A stretch of 56,452 nt of DNA from an uncultured Anaerolineaceae bacterium (GCA_937967805.1 CALBTC010000309.1:1-56452); one strand, 5' to 3'; numbered from the stretch's first letter, positions 28,285-36,523 are shown. Translations and numbers: made by a program. The notes: generated by a model from the letters alone, not told the origin.

Positions 28285-28770
28285 ATGAATGCACTTGTTC
28301 GGACCTTTGATCACTTTCTTGATACCGATTTCGCCGGCCCAGAGCGTGATTTGTTTTGGCCGCGCTCGTGGCAAACGGCCGTTTCCGGCACGGTGCCGCT
28401 GGATGTAGTCGAAAATGATGAGGATTACATCGTGACCGCGTCTGTGCCCGGCCTGAAGGCAGATGAAATCGAACTGACGATGGTCAACAATCAGTTGATG
28501 ATCAAAGGCGAGATGAAATCTGATAACACGATTGCCAACGGTCGCTATCATAGACGGGAGTGGCGTTACGGCCGTTTTTTGCGCACCGTTACTTTACCCG
28601 GCAAGGTGAAGGAAGACGATATCGAAGCCAAAGTGCAAAATGGCGTCTTAACCGTTCGTTTGCCAAAAGTAACTACCAGAAAAACGCGCCGGGTACGGAT
28701 AAAACGCAACAAGGCCGGCCGGTATCATGGGGTTGTGGAGAAGATCAAGAAAATTCTGCCCAGGTTCTGA
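28285..28770 (+). CDS. Hsp20 / alpha-crystallin small heat-shock protein
   Basis: 161 residues. The alpha-crystallin domain spans roughly 35-130: VPLDVVENDEDYIVTASVPGLKADEIE, LMIKGEMK, and the conserved GRFLRTVTLPGKVKEDDIEAKVQNGVLTV with the A-x-x-x-NGVL motif. The C-terminal tail is unusually basic (TTRKTRRVRIKRNKAGR), and the I-x-I anchor is replaced by VRIKRN. ATG 28285 follows GGGAGGTG. ATP-independent chaperone that holds unfolding proteins. A terminator follows, then an unknown gene and ftsH, giving a proteostasis neighbourhood. Confidence 0.95.
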   Translation: MNALVRTFDHFLDTDFAGPERDLFWPRSWQTAVSGTVPLDVVENDEDYIVTASVPGLKADEIELTMVNNQLMIKGEMKSDNTIANGRYHRREWRYGRFLRTVTLPGKVKEDDIEAKVQNGVLTVRLPKVTTRKTRRVRIKRNKAGRYHGVVEKIKKILPRF

Positions 28771-28805
28771 CTCCCAAAACGAGACAAAAAAGAGTAAGCA
28801 ATAGG

Positions 28806-28836
28806 AAGACGTTGGTAAACGGGCCAACGTCTTTTG
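28806..28836 (+). terminator. Rho-independent terminator of the Hsp20 gene
   Basis: AAGACGTTGG (28806-28815) pairs perfectly with CCAACGTCTT (28824-28833) around an 8-base loop and ends in a short T run, 36 bases after the stop codon. Confidence 0.85.
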
Positions 28837-28867
28837 GTTGGAACAAGCTTCAAGGAGGAAATGTATC

Positions 28868-29236
28868 GTGACTTCCGCAGACCCTGTTTGGATGGCGATG
28901 GTATTGGGCGCACACGCCCGACTGTTACCAACGTCTTACATTGCAAATCATCGCCATGAGCAAAGTCCTGAAAAGGCGTATTTTCAGCTAAAGAATGCCA
29001 TTCGCAAACAGGCACCAGTGGATGTAGACATTTTAGATATTGGGCCTGGATCACCTGAACGTCGCCGATTGCTGGCTGACAGTCTCCAGCAGCATGGTGT
29101 GGCAAATAACCCGCAGGTACAGTATTGGGCTCAAGCGGTGTTGAAATCTACATTAAAACAATCGCCGCGAACGATTACGGCCGCTGGATTTAATATCGAA
29201 GATGTGAAAGCTGTTTTGCAGGCTAAGCAACGGTGA
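28868..29236 (+). CDS. Unknown protein between hsp20 and ftsH
   Basis: 122 residues from GTG 28868, which lies 9 bases after AAGGAGG. The ATG at 28861 is in another frame that stops after about 32 codons. The N-terminus reads ADPVWMAMVLGAHARLLP, the middle has SPEKAYFQLKNAIRKQ and DILDIGPGSPERRRLLADSL, and the C-terminus is ITAAGFNIEDVKAVLQAKQR. I recognise no domain. It looks soluble and helical. Position between a small chaperone and FtsH suggests, but does not show, a stress-related role. The frame stays open after its stop codon for 37 more codons that resemble part of a BON domain (29237-29350). Confidence 0.7.
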   Translation: MTSADPVWMAMVLGAHARLLPTSYIANHRHEQSPEKAYFQLKNAIRKQAPVDVDILDIGPGSPERRRLLADSLQQHGVANNPQVQYWAQAVLKSTLKQSPRTITAAGFNIEDVKAVLQAKQR

Positions 29237-29350
29237 TCGGGGCAACTGAAAGTGCGACTTAATTGCGTTGATGTTACGCAGAGTGCTGAGAGGATTGCCG
29301 AAAGTGTGAAAGGCGTGCTGGGTGTAGATAACCGGATTCAGGCTGATTGA
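29237..29350 (+). pseudogene. Possible BON-domain remnant in the gap before ftsH
   Basis: In the same frame as the preceding gene, directly after its TGA, 37 codons run to TGA 29348-29350. They encode VDVTQSAERIAESVKGVLG followed by VDNRI, which resembles the second half of a BON domain (a pattern of A-x-x-IA-x-x-V-x-GV-x-x-V-x-N). It could be a remnant of a longer original gene or a very short gene starting at GTG 29252. No ribosome site is seen. Confidence 0.35.
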
Positions 29351-29382
29351 GAGTGAAGCCTTCACCAATTATGGAGGTTCGT

Positions 29383-31263
29383 ATGAGGAAGAACAATTCG
29401 CCAGAAGAAAAAAACACGCGCCGCCAGATTATATATTCGGTTGGTTATCTTATTGTTTGGGGGCTCATTTTGGTGGGTATTAATCTATGGCTGTTATGGC
29501 CTGGGCGGCCACAAGACGTGCCTTACAGTGCCTTCCTGACAGCTTTGGAAAACGCTCAGGTGCAAAGTGCCATGATAGGCGAGCAGGAAATTGTGTGGAC
29601 AACGGCCGTATCCCAAGACGAAGCATCCCCCACACTATTCCGTTCGCGCCGCATTCCCGGCGTAGATGAAGCCGCCCTGATTGCCCGGCTGCAGCAGATT
29701 GAGGCCGAGTTTGACGGCCGTCCCCCTAACCAGCTCGTAAGCACAATTCTTAGCTGGATTGTGCCCATCTTGCTGTTGGCCCTTGTCTGGCGCTACTTTT
29801 TAGGGCGGCTGCCCGGCTCTACGCAGGCGCTCTCCTTTGGCCGCAGCCGGGCCAGAATCTGGGACGCCTCGGAAGACGAGGTGACTTACGAGGATGTGGC
29901 CGGGGTAGATGAAGCCGTGACGGAACTGCAAGAGGTGGTCGATTATTTAAAGCAGCCAGAAAAATACGAGCAGTTAGGCGCGCGTATTCCCAAGGGGGTC
30001 TTGCTGGTTGGTCCGCCGGGAACGGGCAAGACCTTGCTGGCCAAAGCGACCGCCACCGAAGCAGGCGTCCCCTTTTTTAGCCTGTCTGGGGCGGACTTCG
30101 TGGAGATGTTTGTCGGCGTGGGGGCTGCTCGCGTGCGCGATCTGTTCCAGCAGGCAAGGGCCAAAGCGCCTTGCATCGTCTTTATTGACGAGCTGGATAC
30201 GCTGGGCCGGAGCCGGGCAGGCGGCAAAAGCCCCATCAGCCATGAAGAGCGCGAGCAGACGTTGAACCAACTACTGGTGGAGATGGATGGCTTCGACAGC
30301 ACCACCGGTGTTATCTTAATGGCGGCCACCAACCGGCCCGACGTGCTGGATCCGGCGCTGCTGCGCCCCGGCCGGTTTGATCGGCAGATAACAGTGGATA
30401 AGCCTGACTTAAACGGCCGTGAAGCTATTCTCAAAGTGCATACCCGGCGCGTGAAGCTGGCTGATGATGTGGACCTGCGCCTGCTGGCAGCCCGCACGCC
30501 CGGTTTTGCCGGAGCCGAATTGGCCAACCTCGTGAATGAAGCTGCCCTGCTCGCCGTTCGCAAAGGTCGGGAAAAAGTAACCATGCGCGATCTGGATGAA
30601 GCCATTGATCGCGTGATGGCCGGTCTGGAGCGGAAGAGTCGGGCCCTAAACAGCAAGGAACGGGAAATTGTAGCGTATCATGAGATGGGCCATGCCCTGG
30701 CGGGCATGCTGCTGCCCCATGCTGACCGGGTTCATAAGGTGAGCATCATTCCGCGAGGGACGATGGCCCTGGGGGTGACGATTCAGGTACCGCTTGAAGA
30801 CCGCTTCTTGCTCACAGAAGAGGAGCTGCGCGACCGGATGACGGTTTTGCTGGGCGGGCGCGCCGCCGAAGAAGTGGTCTACGGTAAGGTGAGCACCGGC
30901 GCGGCCGACGATTTGCAGCGCGTGACCGACCTGGCCCGGCGCATGGTGACACAGTTTGGCATGAATGACGCCTTAGGCCCGGTGGCGCTGGCAGAGCTGG
31001 AACAAGGCTTTCTGGATGAGGTGGGTCTGGCACAACGGCCGTACAGCGAAGAAACGGCCGTGCGCATCGACGCCGAGGTGCAGCGCATTGTCACCGAGAT
31101 GTACGAACGGGCCAAAGCGTTGCTGCGCCAGCATGAGGCCGTACTGCACACAGCTACCCAACGCCTGCTGGAAAAAGAAGTGATGGAGGGGGATGAATTG
31201 GCCCAAATCCTGGCAGAGTGCGGCGTTTCTTATCACGATTTTGAGTCGGAGCCGGCTGCTTGA
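29383..31263 (+). CDS. ftsH: ATP-dependent zinc metalloprotease FtsH
   Basis: 626 residues. Two transmembrane helices (about 15-37 and 120-142) flank a short extracytoplasmic domain. The AAA+ domain has Walker A GPPGTGKT (from about 210), Walker [12 protein letters not shown] and the second region of homology with [11 protein letters not shown]. The M41 protease domain has the zinc site HEMGH at 433-437 and the downstream [13 protein letters not shown]. The N-terminal 12 codons of the longest frame are dropped because GGAGG precedes ATG 29383 by five bases. The hexameric enzyme degrades membrane and short-lived proteins. The last 31 bases overlap the end of the convergent endonuclease-family gene. 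Confidence 0.97.
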   Translation: MRKNNSPEEKNTRRQIIYSVGYLIVWGLILVGINLWLLWPGRPQDVPYSAFLTALENAQVQSAMIGEQEIVWTTAVSQDEASPTLFRSRRIPGVDEAALIARLQQIEAEFDGRPPNQLVSTILSWIVPILLLALVWRYFLGRLPGSTQALSFGRSRARIWDASEDEVTYEDVAGVDEAVTELQEVVDYLKQPEKYEQLGARIPKGVLLVGPPGTGKTLLAKATATEAGVPFFSLSGADFVEMFVGVGAARVRDLFQQARAKAPCIVFIDELDTLGRSRAGGKSPISHEEREQTLNQLLVEMDGFDSTTGVILMAATNRPDVLDPALLRPGRFDRQITVDKPDLNGREAILKVHTRRVKLADDVDLRLLAARTPGFAGAELANLVNEAALLAVRKGREKVTMRDLDEAIDRVMAGLERKSRALNSKEREIVAYHEMGHALAGMLLPHADRVHKVSIIPRGTMALGVTIQVPLEDRFLLTEEELRDRMTVLLGGRAAEEVVYGKVSTGAADDLQRVTDLARRMVTQFGMNDALGPVALAELEQGFLDEVGLAQRPYSEETAVRIDAEVQRIVTEMYERAKALLRQHEAVLHTATQRLLEKEVMEGDELAQILAECGVSYHDFESEPAA

Positions 31264-32021
31264 TGGTTGAACTGTGCCAGGAAGGGGAAATGGTCGGAGG
31301 CGTGACGGATGGCGGGGTGGTTGTCCACAACGCGGCAGGCTTGCAGGCGAGGCAGCATCTGCCGGTCGGCAAAGATGTAGTCGTAGCGGGTGGTGGGGTT
31401 GACGGTCCACCAGGTGAAACCATCGGCGTGGGGATGCAGGTGGCGGAAGCAGTCGGTGTAGCCGGCGCGCAGCAGCCGGGGGATGGCCAGGCGGAAGATG
31501 AGCCGCAGTTGCAGCAGCATTACACGCCGCATTCGCGCCGGATTTTTGTGCTGCAATACCCGGTCGCCCGGCCCAATCGCGTTCAAATCGCCAATGATGA
31601 GGTGCGGGGTAGATGGTTTCTCACGAATAATTTCCAACAATTTCCCCACTGCCTGCCAGCGGCGAATCTCAAAAGGCAGCAGCAAAAACGGCAAAAAATG
31701 AACGTTGTAAATGGTGAGTGGGCCGGTTGGGAGCTGCAATTTTGCTTCCAAAACAGCCTGGGTGAGCGGCCGCTTGTTGTAAATGTGCCATTCCTGGATG
31801 GGGAAGCGGGAGAGCAGGGCGATGTGCCGCTGGCCGCTGCCGCGCCCCCAGACGTGATCAAGTCCCAGCCGCTCCGCCAAAATTTGCACCACTTCTTGAT
31901 CATCCGCTTCCGTCAGGCCAATCACGTCGGCGTTGACGTGGGCCAGGACGTCATGAATGGCTTCTAGCTGTTTGCGGCCGCCGAACTCCAGGTTGTAAGT
32001 GAGGACTTTAAGTGAGTTCAT
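31233..32021 (-). CDS. Endonuclease/exonuclease/phosphatase (EEP) family protein
   Basis: 262 residues with the EEP fold marks in order: LTYNLEFGG, VIGLTEADDQE (metal Glu), YNVHFLPF, LIIGDLNAIGPGD (catalytic Asp/Asn), TTRYDYIFAD and the final RHASDHFPFLAQF (SDH motif). Members hydrolyse phosphodiesters in nucleic acids, sugars or lipids; which one here is not clear. ATG 32021 (MNSLKVLTYNLEF) is the natural start; 13 more codons upstream are encoded by an AATTGGG-word repeat and are probably not translated. It lies 64 bases downstream of the asparagine synthase gene on the same strand. Confidence 0.9.
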   Translation of the reverse strand: MNSLKVLTYNLEFGGRKQLEAIHDVLAHVNADVIGLTEADDQEVVQILAERLGLDHVWGRGSGQRHIALLSRFPIQEWHIYNKRPLTQAVLEAKLQLPTGPLTIYNVHFLPFLLLPFEIRRWQAVGKLLEIIREKPSTPHLIIGDLNAIGPGDRVLQHKNPARMRRVMLLQLRLIFRLAIPRLLRAGYTDCFRHLHPHADGFTWWTVNPTTRYDYIFADRQMLPRLQACRVVDNHPAIRHASDHFPFLAQFNHQAAGSDSKS

Positions 32022-32080
32022 TGGGTAATTGGGCAATTGGGTAATTGGGCAATTACTCAATTACCCAATTACTCAATTAC
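32021..32080. repeat. AATTGGGTAATTGGGC-word inverted repeat
   Basis: The left arm repeats TTGGGTAATTGGGCAATT twice; the right arm repeats ACTCAATTACCCAATT. It occupies the gap between the asparagine synthase stop and the EEP gene start and supplies the extra N-terminal codons of the longest EEP frame. Confidence 0.9.
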
Positions 32081-32085
32081 GATTC

Positions 32086-33948
32086 TCAATCACGGATCTC
32101 CATTGCCTGGTGCCACAGTTGGGTGGTGAGGATGCCGGTGAGGATGCGGCTGTGGTCGGTACGGCCGTACCTATGTTCTTCTCGCAATCGTTGAAAAACC
32201 TCCTCGTTGAAATGGCCGGTTTCGCGTAGCGAGTTTGGCTGTAAACATTCTTCGGCCCAGGCGGGCAGCCTTTCGCTGCACCACCAGGCGGCGTGCGGGG
32301 TGGCCAATCCTTGTTTGGGGCGGTTGGTGACGGCCGTTGGCAGCAAATCCATCATCCCGCGACGCAGCAATACTTTGTTCATCGTAGCGTTGAGCTTGAG
32401 CTCCGGCGGCAGTTGGGCACAAAATTCCCACAGCTGATGATCCAAAAAGGGTGGCCGCGCCTCAACCGAACTGACCATGCTCATCCGGTCCACCTCAAAA
32501 TTGATGAAGTCGACCATTCGCGTCTGCGCTTCCAGGACCAAAAACTGATTCAGTGGATGAAAGGAATCTACCGCGGAGGGCGCGGAGAGCGCAAAGGGTT
32601 TATCTTTATCTCTGCGTCCTCCGCGTTCTCCGCGGTTAAAAAGCATTTGTAGAAGGTCTGGTGGTGTGACCTGGTGCCAGAGGATAAAACGGGCGAGTGG
32701 ATCATGGGTGCCGTGGGTGAGGACGCGCTGGCCGGCAGTGGAACCGGGCAGAGGAAGGTGGCTGAGCAGCTGGCGCAGGGGTTGGGGAATGGTGAGAAAC
32801 GGCCGTATCCGCCTATCTCCATCAAGCCAATGATAACCGCCCAGCAGTTCATCTGCCCCTTCACCGGTGAGAATCACCTTGAAACCTGCCTCATGGCACG
32901 CTTTGTACAGCAGGTAGATGGGGATGCTGGTGGCAGAGCATTGCGGTTCTTCGAGCCGGCTTATGATGCGCGGCAGCAAATCAAACGCCTCCGGGCCAAA
33001 GTGCACGGTGTGGTGCCGGCTGCCAATCCGCTCGGCGACAGCTTTGGCGTACTCGGATTCGTCGTGGCTGGCGGCGCTGAAGGCGATGTGGAAGGTGTGG
33101 ATGGATTGTCCGCTGATTTCGGTTAGCAGGGTGGCCAAAGCGCTGGAGTCGATGCCGCCGCTGAGCAGGGAGCCGACGGGCACGTCGCTCATGCGCCAGG
33201 CGGCGACGGCGTCGCGCAGGTGGGCCATGAATTCAGCTACGGCGTCGGCTTCGCTGATTTGTGAGTAGTTGCCGTTTTCGGGGAAGGTGAGATACCAGTA
33301 CGGCCGTATCGTCATTTGCCCATTGTGCATGATGAGCATATGCGCGGCGGGCAATTTGTACACATTGGCAAACGTGGTTTGCGGCGTAGGCACAAACCCA
33401 ATTGTGAACAGGCCGGCGAGGGCCTGGTGGTTGGTGCGTCGGATGAGGGTGGGGAGAAGGTGGAAAATGGGGCGAATCTCGGAAGCAAAGGCGAGTTCAT
33501 TGCCGATTTTCGCGTAGTGCATTGGCTTGATGCCAAAGCGGTCGCGAACGAGGATCAGTTTTTGGGAACGGCCGTCCCACAAGGCAAAGGCAAACATGCC
33601 GCGCAGCTTCACAAAGGCATCTGTGCCCCATTCCTCGTAGGCGTGCACGATCGTTTCTGTGTCGCTGCGGGTGCGGAATTGGTGCCCGGCCGCTTCAAGG
33701 CTGGCGCGCAAATCGGGGGCATTCACTACCTCGCCGTTGTAGGCGATCCAGATGGTGCTGTCTTCGTTGCTCAGCGGCTGGTGGCCGTGTGCCAAGTCGA
33801 TAATGCTGAGCCGTCGCGCCGCCAAGCCAATGCCGTCGCTGATAAAAATGCCGGCGTCGTCTGGCCCGCGATGGTGCAGCGAGTTGTTGGCTCGTTCAAG
33901 CCGTTCGCGATCAATTTGGGGAGAAAGGATGCCTGTGATGCCGCACAT
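32086..33948 (-). CDS. asnB: Glutamine-dependent asparagine synthase family protein
   Basis: 620 residues. The N-terminal class II glutamine amidotransferase domain starts MCGITGIL with the catalytic Cys2 intact, then HHRGPDD and IAYNGEVVN. The C-terminal ATP-pyrophosphatase domain has the PP-loop SLLSGGIDSSALATLL and ILTGEGADELLGGY. An in-frame repeat at 32568-32645 inserts about 26 residues (around 434-460, GERGGRRDKDKPFALSAPSA). Many bacterial copies of this subgroup sit in polysaccharide clusters and amidate sugars rather than make asparagine. The lasso-peptide cyclase belongs to the same superfamily, and lasso-like genes lie nearby, but an intact Cys2 is more usual for a true amidotransferase. 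Confidence 0.93.
   Translation of the reverse strand: MCGITGILSPQIDRERLERANNSLHHRGPDDAGIFISDGIGLAARRLSIIDLAHGHQPLSNEDSTIWIAYNGEVVNAPDLRASLEAAGHQFRTRSDTETIVHAYEEWGTDAFVKLRGMFAFALWDGRSQKLILVRDRFGIKPMHYAKIGNELAFASEIRPIFHLLPTLIRRTNHQALAGLFTIGFVPTPQTTFANVYKLPAAHMLIMHNGQMTIRPYWYLTFPENGNYSQISEADAVAEFMAHLRDAVAAWRMSDVPVGSLLSGGIDSSALATLLTEISGQSIHTFHIAFSAASHDESEYAKAVAERIGSRHHTVHFGPEAFDLLPRIISRLEEPQCSATSIPIYLLYKACHEAGFKVILTGEGADELLGGYHWLDGDRRIRPFLTIPQPLRQLLSHLPLPGSTAGQRVLTHGTHDPLARFILWHQVTPPDLLQMLFNRGERGGRRDKDKPFALSAPSAVDSFHPLNQFLVLEAQTRMVDFINFEVDRMSMVSSVEARPPFLDHQLWEFCAQLPPELKLNATMNKVLLRRGMMDLLPTAVTNRPKQGLATPHAAWWCSERLPAWAEECLQPNSLRETGHFNEEVFQRLREEHRYGRTDHSRILTGILTTQLWHQAMEIRD
32568..32645. repeat. CGCGGAG-word inverted repeat inside the asparagine synthase gene
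   Basis: ACCGCGGAGGGCGCGGAGAG pairs with CCTCCGCGTTCTCCGCGG around a loop containing TTTATCTTTATC. It is wholly inside the coding sequence and preserves the frame. Confidence 0.85.
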
Positions 33949-34006
33949 GAGGGAGGGATGGTATACAATTTGGCCGCTATGGGCAATTCTACATTTTTAG
34001 ATGGTC

Positions 34007-34021
34007 AGACCCTAAGGGTTT
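34007..34021. repeat. AGACCC-AAGGGTTT repeat, single arm
   Basis: AGACCCTAAGGGTTT matches, with one mismatch, the arm at 48014-48028 of a full inverted repeat upstream of a GT4 gene. It lies in the 102-base divergent gap between the asparagine synthase and the GT-C membrane protein. Confidence 0.65.
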
Positions 34022-34050
34022 TGATCTTGAAGAAATCCGGGTAGGAGTAG

Positions 34051-35733
34051 ATGAAACCGTTGGGGTCTTTCCACGCAGCGACTCTGCGTCTTCGCCCGGA
34101 AAATTTGGGAACGGCCGTCCTCTTCCTCATCTCTCTGGCAGCCAGTCTGGCCTATTTGCGGCTGGGGCTGGCGCGGGTGTTTTATCCGTATGCGCTGGAT
34201 TTTATAGAAGAGGATATGGTGATGCAGGCGTGGCGCGTAGCGCAGAATCTGCCCGTTTTTGTGCCGCCCAATGCGGAGTTTGTGCCGCAGGTGTACATGC
34301 CGCTGTTCACCTGGCTAGGCGGCCAGCTCATGCGCCTGACCGGATTTGCCTTCTGGCCGCTGCGCCTGATTTCATTTTTAAGTACGGTGGGAACGGCCGT
34401 CTTGATCTTTTACATCGGCTGGTGGGAGTGTGGTAATAAAACAGCCGCGTTCACCGGTGCTGCATTATTCTTGGCCGGCTACCGGCTGGTTGGCGGCTGG
34501 TACGATCTGGCGCGGGTGGATGGGCTGTTTACCTTTTTAAGTTTGGCGGGATTGGTGTTGCTGGTTTATCGGAGGAAAAGCGCAACGCAGAGTTACGCAG
34601 AGGCGGCACAGAGATTCACAAAGATTAGATTTGTTTTTGCGGCTATCTTGTTGGCGCTGGCGTTTTTAACCAAGCAGAATGGGCTGCTTTTGGCGGCTGT
34701 CGCGGCTTTTTATTTTTTTACCGCAGAGAGCGCGGAGGTCGTGGAGTATAATAAAAAATCCGCGTCATCTGCGTTCATCCGCGTCCTATTCTTTTTTGCT
34801 ATACCGTTTGCGCTTGTAGCATTTGTGCCGATTCTGGTTGTGGCGGAGGTGAGCGGTGGATGGTTTAGCTATTATGTGGTGACGATTGCCTACGCCAGCC
34901 CGCTGGATTTGGGCCGGCTGCGCAACATTTTTTTGTGGGAACTCGGTGCGGGGATGGGGGTTTTGCTGACGATGATGCTTTTGTTGGTTTTGCCGCAATT
35001 GGTGGTTTTTTTTAAGAAACTGGAAATTGGAGATTGGAGATTATCACTGTCTACTCTTCAGTTTTTAATCTCTAATAACCCGTGGCTGTTGTTTGTGGGA
35101 ACGGCCGTATTCATTTCGGTTGCCGGGCGCACCACCGTGGGCGGCAATCTAAACAACATGCTGATTGGTTACGCGTTTTTGTGTTTGCTGCCTGCCCTGT
35201 CACTTTCGCGCAGGCATGAATCCACTTTCGACACCGGAATGGATATCCGCCCCCGAGGGTATGATCCAAAACAATGGCTTTGGCTGGGAGCGATGCTTGT
35301 TCAGTTTGGGCTGGTGCTCTTGCCATTGAATGATGGGCTGCCGCGGCAGTTTGTGCCCACAGCGGAAATGCGGGCGGCAGGGGATGCGCTGCTGGCGCGG
35401 GTGGCGCAGGAACCGGGTGAGGTGTGGCTGCTGCTCCACCCCAGTTATGCGGTACGGGCCGGAAAACGGCCGTACGTCCATCTGCAATCGCTATGGCACG
35501 CTCGCCAGCGCGGGACCGATCCGCTGCCAGACGAACTGGTGAGGCTGATTGAACAACAACAATTTGTCCAGATCATTTCCGATGAAAGTGACTTTTTTGA
35601 GACGGAAACGGCCTTTTTAGATCTGCTGCTGGCCCATTACGAAGTGGCAGAAACGCTGCCCCCAAGCCAATCCCCTCCAACATTGAGCGGGCCAATTGTA
35701 CGGCCGTTAACGGTTTACGTCCCCCGGCGCTGA
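34051..35733 (+). CDS. Polytopic GT-C-type membrane protein carrying three in-frame repeat insertions
   Basis: 560 residues with about 10 hydrophobic segments, a first extracytoplasmic loop containing LDFIEEDMVMQAWR (acidic pair as in GT-C enzymes) and WYDLARVDGLFTFLSLAGL after the third segment. This fits a GT39/GT87-like glycosyltransferase using a polyprenyl-phosphate sugar. Three loops are encoded by iterated-word repeats: KSATQSYAEAAQRF (34581-34628), TAESAEVVEYNKKSASSAF (34720-34787) and LEIGDWRLSLSTLQFLIS (35020-35075). All three separate transmembrane segments and stay in frame. GGAG precedes the ATG. The last 27 bases overlap the convergent B2 gene. Confidence 0.85.
   Translation: MKPLGSFHAATLRLRPENLGTAVLFLISLAASLAYLRLGLARVFYPYALDFIEEDMVMQAWRVAQNLPVFVPPNAEFVPQVYMPLFTWLGGQLMRLTGFAFWPLRLISFLSTVGTAVLIFYIGWWECGNKTAAFTGAALFLAGYRLVGGWYDLARVDGLFTFLSLAGLVLLVYRRKSATQSYAEAAQRFTKIRFVFAAILLALAFLTKQNGLLLAAVAAFYFFTAESAEVVEYNKKSASSAFIRVLFFFAIPFALVAFVPILVVAEVSGGWFSYYVVTIAYASPLDLGRLRNIFLWELGAGMGVLLTMMLLLVLPQLVVFFKKLEIGDWRLSLSTLQFLISNNPWLLFVGTAVFISVAGRTTVGGNLNNMLIGYAFLCLLPALSLSRRHESTFDTGMDIRPRGYDPKQWLWLGAMLVQFGLVLLPLNDGLPRQFVPTAEMRAAGDALLARVAQEPGEVWLLLHPSYAVRAGKRPYVHLQSLWHARQRGTDPLPDELVRLIEQQQFVQIISDESDFFETETAFLDLLLAHYEVAETLPPSQSPPTLSGPIVRPLTVYVPRR
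34581..34628. repeat. ACGCAGAG-word repeat inside the GT-C gene (loop 1)
   Basis: CGCAACGCAGAGTTACGCAG is followed by AGGCGGCACAGAGATTCACA. It is a one-sided array of the same words seen at 21621-21640 and 48604-48631, in frame between two transmembrane segments. Confidence 0.8.
34720..34787. repeat. CGCAGAG / ATCCGCGT inverted repeat inside the GT-C gene (loop 2)
   Basis: ACCGCAGAGAGCGCGGAGG (from 34720) pairs loosely with ATCCGCGTCATCTGCGTTCA and the following TCCGCGTCCT (34758-34787). In frame, between transmembrane segments. Confidence 0.8.
35020..35075. repeat. GGAAATTGGAGATT-word repeat inside the GT-C gene (loop 3)
   Basis: CTGGAAATTGGAGATTGGAG opens the element and TTTTTAATCTCTAAT closes it; the intergenic relative is 14602-14656. 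In frame, between transmembrane segments. Confidence 0.8.
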
Positions 35734-36216
35734 TTCAGTTGGCCAACGCAGCATGATGGTGTAGCCTTGCCAGTTTAGGTCGTCCTCGTGATACGGCCGT
35801 TCCCCCCGAACCAGCCAGGCATGACCCAGAATCTTTTTGACATTGGCCGTTTCCCCCGGCGCAAATTTGGCGCCAAACAGCACCGTAACCGGTACGCCCA
35901 GCTCGTGCATGTAACGGTAGCGCAGCAGCGAGCGCCGCAGGCACAACCCTAGCGGTGAGCGGCGGTCCAACAGTGCAGCCAGATCGGCCAGTTGGCGGGT
36001 TTTGTTTTCTGGCGGCAGGGAAAACGGCCGTGCCAACACCATTGTTTCTAGCTGCATCATTGCCTTGGGGATAGGCTGCTTGAGGATATCAGGTAGCTGG
36101 CGGCTGACGGCACGCATTTCGGCCAGCAGCTGCCGCTGGTTGGCGTTTGTCATCAGTCCAGGCAGCAGGCGCAGCCCCAGCCAAAAATGGCGCAGGCGGG
36201 TGAACAAGGCAAGCAT
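35707..36216 (-). CDS. Lasso-peptide biosynthesis B2-type protein (transglutaminase-like)
   Basis: 169 residues of the Transglut_core3/B2 protease family. Catalytic triad candidates: Cys in LGLCLRRSLLRYRYMHE, His in KILGHAWLVRGE and a following Asp/Asn region (DDLNWQGYT). In lasso pathways B2 cleaves the leader from the precursor, guided by the B1 protein. Here it follows a PqqD/RRE-like gene by 7 bases on the same strand, the usual B1-B2 order. The N-terminal 40 residues form a basic helix. No precursor gene is visible. Its 3' end overlaps the convergent GT-C gene by 27 bases. Confidence 0.85.
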   Translation of the reverse strand: MLALFTRLRHFWLGLRLLPGLMTNANQRQLLAEMRAVSRQLPDILKQPIPKAMMQLETMVLARPFSLPPENKTRQLADLAALLDRRSPLGLCLRRSLLRYRYMHELGVPVTVLFGAKFAPGETANVKKILGHAWLVRGERPYHEDDLNWQGYTIMLRWPTESAPGDVNR

Positions 36217-36223
36217 TTTGCGG

Positions 36224-36496
36224 TTACTGAATAAGGATCAGCTTGTCTTTGGCCATCTCCTCGGCCAGCTCCAGCAGGTCATCCACCACCATGCGCGTTT
36301 CCACCTCGTATTTGGTGGCGATGGTTGTGGCGTGCTGCTCAATCGTTTGCTCGCCGTCGAGCATCTCCCAAAATTCTGTGCCCACTTCGTTGAGCGAAAA
36401 GTAAGTGCCGGTGTTGATGTCAATCAAAATAGCTTCGTCCGCCACAACCTCAAAAGTGACATTATCGGCGCGTTGTAGGATGGAATTTTTGTCCAA
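36224..36496 (-). CDS. PqqD-family RiPP recognition element (lasso B1-like)
   Basis: 90 residues with the PqqD pattern: a beta strand region ENVTFEVV-like (ADNVTFEVVADEAILIDINTG), YFSLNEVGTEFWEML with the conserved N-x-x-G-x-x-W, and a helical end VVDDLLELAEEM. PqqD-like proteins bind the leader of a ribosomal peptide and present it to the maturation enzyme. The start codon is TTG 36496, supported by GAGGAGG eight bases upstream. It is divergent from the HprK-like kinase with only 27 bases between the start codons, so both promoters must overlap. Confidence 0.85.
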   Translation of the reverse strand: MDKNSILQRADNVTFEVVADEAILIDINTGTYFSLNEVGTEFWEMLDGEQTIEQHATTIATKYEVETRMVVDDLLELAEEMAKDKLILIQ

Positions 36497-36510
36497 CGGT
36501 TTTCCTCCTC

Positions 36511-36516
36511 TATACT
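36511..36516 (+). promoter_or_regulatory. -10 box giving a leaderless HprK-like mRNA
   Basis: TATACT ends 7 bases before ATG 36524, the distance expected for transcription to begin at the A of the ATG. No ribosome site exists on this strand (the sequence is CCTCCTC, the complement of the pqqD-like ribosome site). A weak -35 candidate TTGTCC is at 36489-36494. Confidence 0.4.
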
Positions 36517-36523
36517 TTCATAT

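Noticed and set aside
33968..34044. Short plus-strand frame MVYNLAAMGNSTFLDG... as a lasso precursor
   Set aside because: A Gly with Asp at position 7 caught my eye, but the leader would be only seven or eight residues, the ribosome site touches the ATG, and the sequence includes a word-repeat arm.
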